Assembly: GCA_919902095.1 (NCBI GenBank)
Contig: CAKKQL010000025.1
Coordinates: 1-9,841 of the forward strand
Source of the DNA: Acidiferrobacterales bacterium
Lineage (GTDB): Bacteria; Pseudomonadota; Gammaproteobacteria; Acidiferrobacterales; Sulfurifustaceae
Length of the DNA stretch: 9,841 bases
Direction: 5' to 3'
The notes under the pieces were generated by a model. The model had not been told where the DNA came from. It was given only the letters and a program-made list of their open reading frames with translations, and ran no database searches. Below are positions 8,437 to 9,841 of the stretch, piece after piece (position 1 is the first letter of the stretch; each line of letters starts with the position of its first letter). The position numbers and the translations under genes were made by a program.

Positions 8437-9533
8437 GACGGGCCCGTCAACGCCGCGCCCGGGCGGCGACTGCGGCGCGTGCGGTCCAGCACCCGCCCCG
8501 CGAGCTGGCCGCAGGCGGCATCGATGTCGTCGCCGCGCGTCTTGCGCGTGATGGTCGTGAGGTTCGCGTTCATCAGCACATCGCGAAAGCGATCGATCGC
8601 CTCCTGGGACGAACGCACAAAGCGCGTGTCCGGAAACGGGTTGAACGGAATCAGGTTCACCTTCGCCGGCACATCGGCGAGCAGCTTTACCAGCTCGCGC
8701 GCCTGCGCCAAGCTGTCGTTCACACCGTCGAGCATGACGTACTCGAACGTCACCCGCGCGCGCGTTGAGTCGGCGACGTAGCGGCGGCAGGCATCGAGCA
8801 GTTCGCGGATCGGGTATTTGCGGTTAATCGGCATGAGCTCGTCGCGCAGCGTGTCGTTCGGTGCGTGCAGCGACACCGCAAGGCTCACCGGGCATTCCTC
8901 GCGCAGCCGGTCGATCAGCGGCACCACGCCGGCGGTCGAGAGCGTCACGCGCCGGCGCGAAAGGCCGTAGGCCAGATCGTCGAGCATCAGACGGATGGCC
9001 GCGACCACGTTGTCGAAATTGAGCAGCGGTTCGCCCATGCCCATGAGTACGACATTGGTGATGCGGCGCCGCTCGCCGGTACCAGGCCCCAGCAGCCTGT
9101 TGGCCAGCCATAGCTGCGCGATGATCTCGCCGGCGCTGAGATTGCGGTTGAAGCCCTGATGTCCGGTAGCGCAGAAGCCGCAGTTGAGCGTGCAGCCCGC
9201 CTGCGAGGATATGCACAGCGTGCCGCGGTCGGCCTCGGGAATGAACACGGTTTCAATCGCGTTGCTGCCGTCCACCTGCAACCGCCACTTGCGCGTGCCG
9301 TCGGCGGCGAGCTGGTCGGCGGCAATCGCCAGTGCCCGGATTTCAGCCTGCTCCTTGAGGCGTGCGCGCAGTTCCTTGCTCAGATTGGTCATGGCGTCGA
9401 AATCATCGACGTCATGCTGGTGGATCCATTGGCGCACTTGTCGGGCACGAAACGGTTTCTCGCCGATGCCGGCGAGAAACGCCTCCAGCCCGGCGTGATC
9501 CAGATTCAGCAGATTGGTCTTCTCGGCGGACAC
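8433..9533 (-). CDS. rlmN: Dual-specificity 23S rRNA/tRNA adenine-C2 methyltransferase RlmN (radical SAM)
   Basis: RlmN methylates C2 of A2503 in 23S rRNA and A37 of some tRNAs by a radical SAM mechanism with a methyl-cysteine intermediate. It has 366 residues, near the family's 370-385. The N-terminal part includes [16 protein letters not shown] (24-39). The radical SAM cluster motif CxxxCxxC is Cys114, Cys118 and Cys121. GMGEP (165-169) is the SAM-binding motif. [17 protein letters not shown] (330-346) carries the methyl-accepting Cys341 found in all members. The start is GTG; the in-frame sequence upstream runs to a TGA with no ATG, and a GAGA site lies about seven bases upstream. It is the first gene of the operon. 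The C-terminus is short and ends after RTRRSRRPG. Confidence 0.97.
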   Translation of the reverse strand: MSAEKTNLLNLDHAGLEAFLAGIGEKPFRARQVRQWIHQHDVDDFDAMTNLSKELRARLKEQAEIRALAIAADQLAADGTRKWRLQVDGSNAIETVFIPEADRGTLCISSQAGCTLNCGFCATGHQGFNRNLSAGEIIAQLWLANRLLGPGTGERRRITNVVLMGMGEPLLNFDNVVAAIRLMLDDLAYGLSRRRVTLSTAGVVPLIDRLREECPVSLAVSLHAPNDTLRDELMPINRKYPIRELLDACRRYVADSTRARVTFEYVMLDGVNDSLAQARELVKLLADVPAKVNLIPFNPFPDTRFVRSSQEAIDRFRDVLMNANLTTITRKTRGDDIDAACGQLAGRVLDRTRRSRRPGAALTGPS

Positions 9534-9554
9534 AGCAATCTCAACGATGGGGAA

Positions 9555-9560
9555 ATTGTA
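9555..9560 (-). promoter_or_regulatory. Possible alternative -10 box (TACAAT) near rlmN
   Basis: On the minus strand, TACAAT matches five of six bases of the -10 consensus, but no -35 element at 15-18 bp was recognised. A transcript starting here would have a leader of only about 15 nt before the GTG of rlmN. Confidence 0.25.
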
Positions 9561-9603
9561 AGCTGGCGAAAATCAATGCTTTCCGCCTCAACGAACGCAA
9601 ACT

Positions 9604-9632
9604 AGTTTAGCTTCTCGGCCTAACTCAAACAA
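9604..9632 (-). promoter_or_regulatory. Candidate promoter of the rlmN-pilF-rodZ-ispG-hisS-yfgM-bamB-der operon
   Basis: On the minus strand, TTGTTT (9627-9632), a 17-bp spacer and TAAACT (9604-9609) form a modest sigma70-like promoter, matching three and four of six consensus bases. It sits in the only sizeable noncoding gap before the operon, and the local sequence is richer in A+T than the genes. The leader to rlmN would be about 65 nt. Confidence 0.4.
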
Positions 9633-9676
9633 TTCCCTGGCGGGATTTTTCGGGCAAAGACACGACAAAGCGGGCG

Positions 9677-9697
9677 AAAACCACGCCGAAAGGCGCC
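9677..9697 (-). terminator. Weak terminator-like hairpin after the Rieske gene
   Basis: Shortly after the Rieske stop, the minus-strand RNA would form a five-pair GCGCC/GGCGU stem with a UUUC loop, followed by GG and only four U. The stem is short and the U-run is poor. It could end the upstream transcript in part, or just be GC-rich noise. Confidence 0.3.
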
Positions 9698-9706
9698 AGC
9701 GAGGGC

Positions 9707-9841
9707 TCAATCCCAGCGGTTGTCACACACCTGGACCGTGCCGGCGACGATGCGCACCGGAAAGGTCGCGACCGGTTCGTAGGCCGGCGGCGCCAGCACC
9801 GCGCCGGTTTTGATGGAAAAACGCGCGCCGTGGCGCGGACA
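9707..9841 (-). CDS. Rieske-type [2Fe-2S] domain protein, C-terminal end (partial; 5' end beyond window)
   Basis: Only the last 44 codons before a TGA are present. The visible segment begins CPRHGARF, matching the second half of a Rieske cluster-binding site (CPxHG, one Cys and one His ligand). The following pattern, TGAVLAPPAYEPVATFPVRI (33 residues before the end), is the usual sequence after that motif in small ferredoxin-like Rieske proteins, where the chain ends with short beta strands. The first half of the site (CxH) lies outside the window. The protein could be a stand-alone Rieske ferredoxin or the end of a larger oxidoreductase; the compact end after the motif favours a small NirD- or ferredoxin-like protein. 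The partner enzyme cannot be told from this end. It is on the same strand as rlmN, 173 bp upstream. Confidence 0.85.
   Translation of the reverse strand, partial: CPRHGARFSIKTGAVLAPPAYEPVATFPVRIVAGTVQVCDNRWD

Overview
This is a GC-rich window (above 60% GC by eye), and every supported gene lies on the minus strand, so transcription runs from position 9841 toward 1. The order rlmN - pilF/pilW - rodZ - ispG - hisS - yfgM - bamB - der is the conserved gammaproteobacterial housekeeping cluster, in the version that carries the type IV pilus pilotin gene pilF/pilW. The protein sequences fit a GC-rich, environmental-type gammaproteobacterium (Chromatiales- or Acidiferrobacterales-like). That placement is inferred from gene order and recognised sequence, not from a database search.

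Layout from the right edge. The C-terminal end of a Rieske-type [2Fe-2S] protein enters from the edge and stops at 9707. A 173-bp gap (9534-9706) holds a weak terminator-like hairpin and candidate promoter elements. An eight-gene, closely packed operon then runs from 9533 down to 991. rlmN/pilF, pilF/rodZ, rodZ/ispG and yfgM/bamB each share a 4-base ATGA stop/start overlap. The gaps at ispG/hisS (9 bases between stop and start), hisS/yfgM (27 bases) and bamB/der (60 bases) are short. Three genes start with non-ATG codons: rlmN GTG, hisS GTG and yfgM TTG. After der there is a compact AT-rich spacer with a perfect TATAAT box, followed by the start of a Ser/Thr protein kinase gene cut by the left edge.

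Functionally the operon joins translation and ribosome functions (RlmN rRNA/tRNA methylation, HisRS, the Der ribosome-assembly GTPase) to envelope functions (RodZ cell shape, PilF pilus secretin pilotin, YfgM periplasmic chaperone network, BamB outer-membrane protein assembly) and isoprenoid precursor synthesis (IspG), which supplies undecaprenyl carriers. This grouping is well known. I found no CRISPR array, tRNA, rRNA, insertion sequence, prophage or obvious new system. The least routine part is the 3' end: the kinase with an HLD instead of HRD catalytic loop, its own promoter, and a small inverted repeat placed where an operator would sit.
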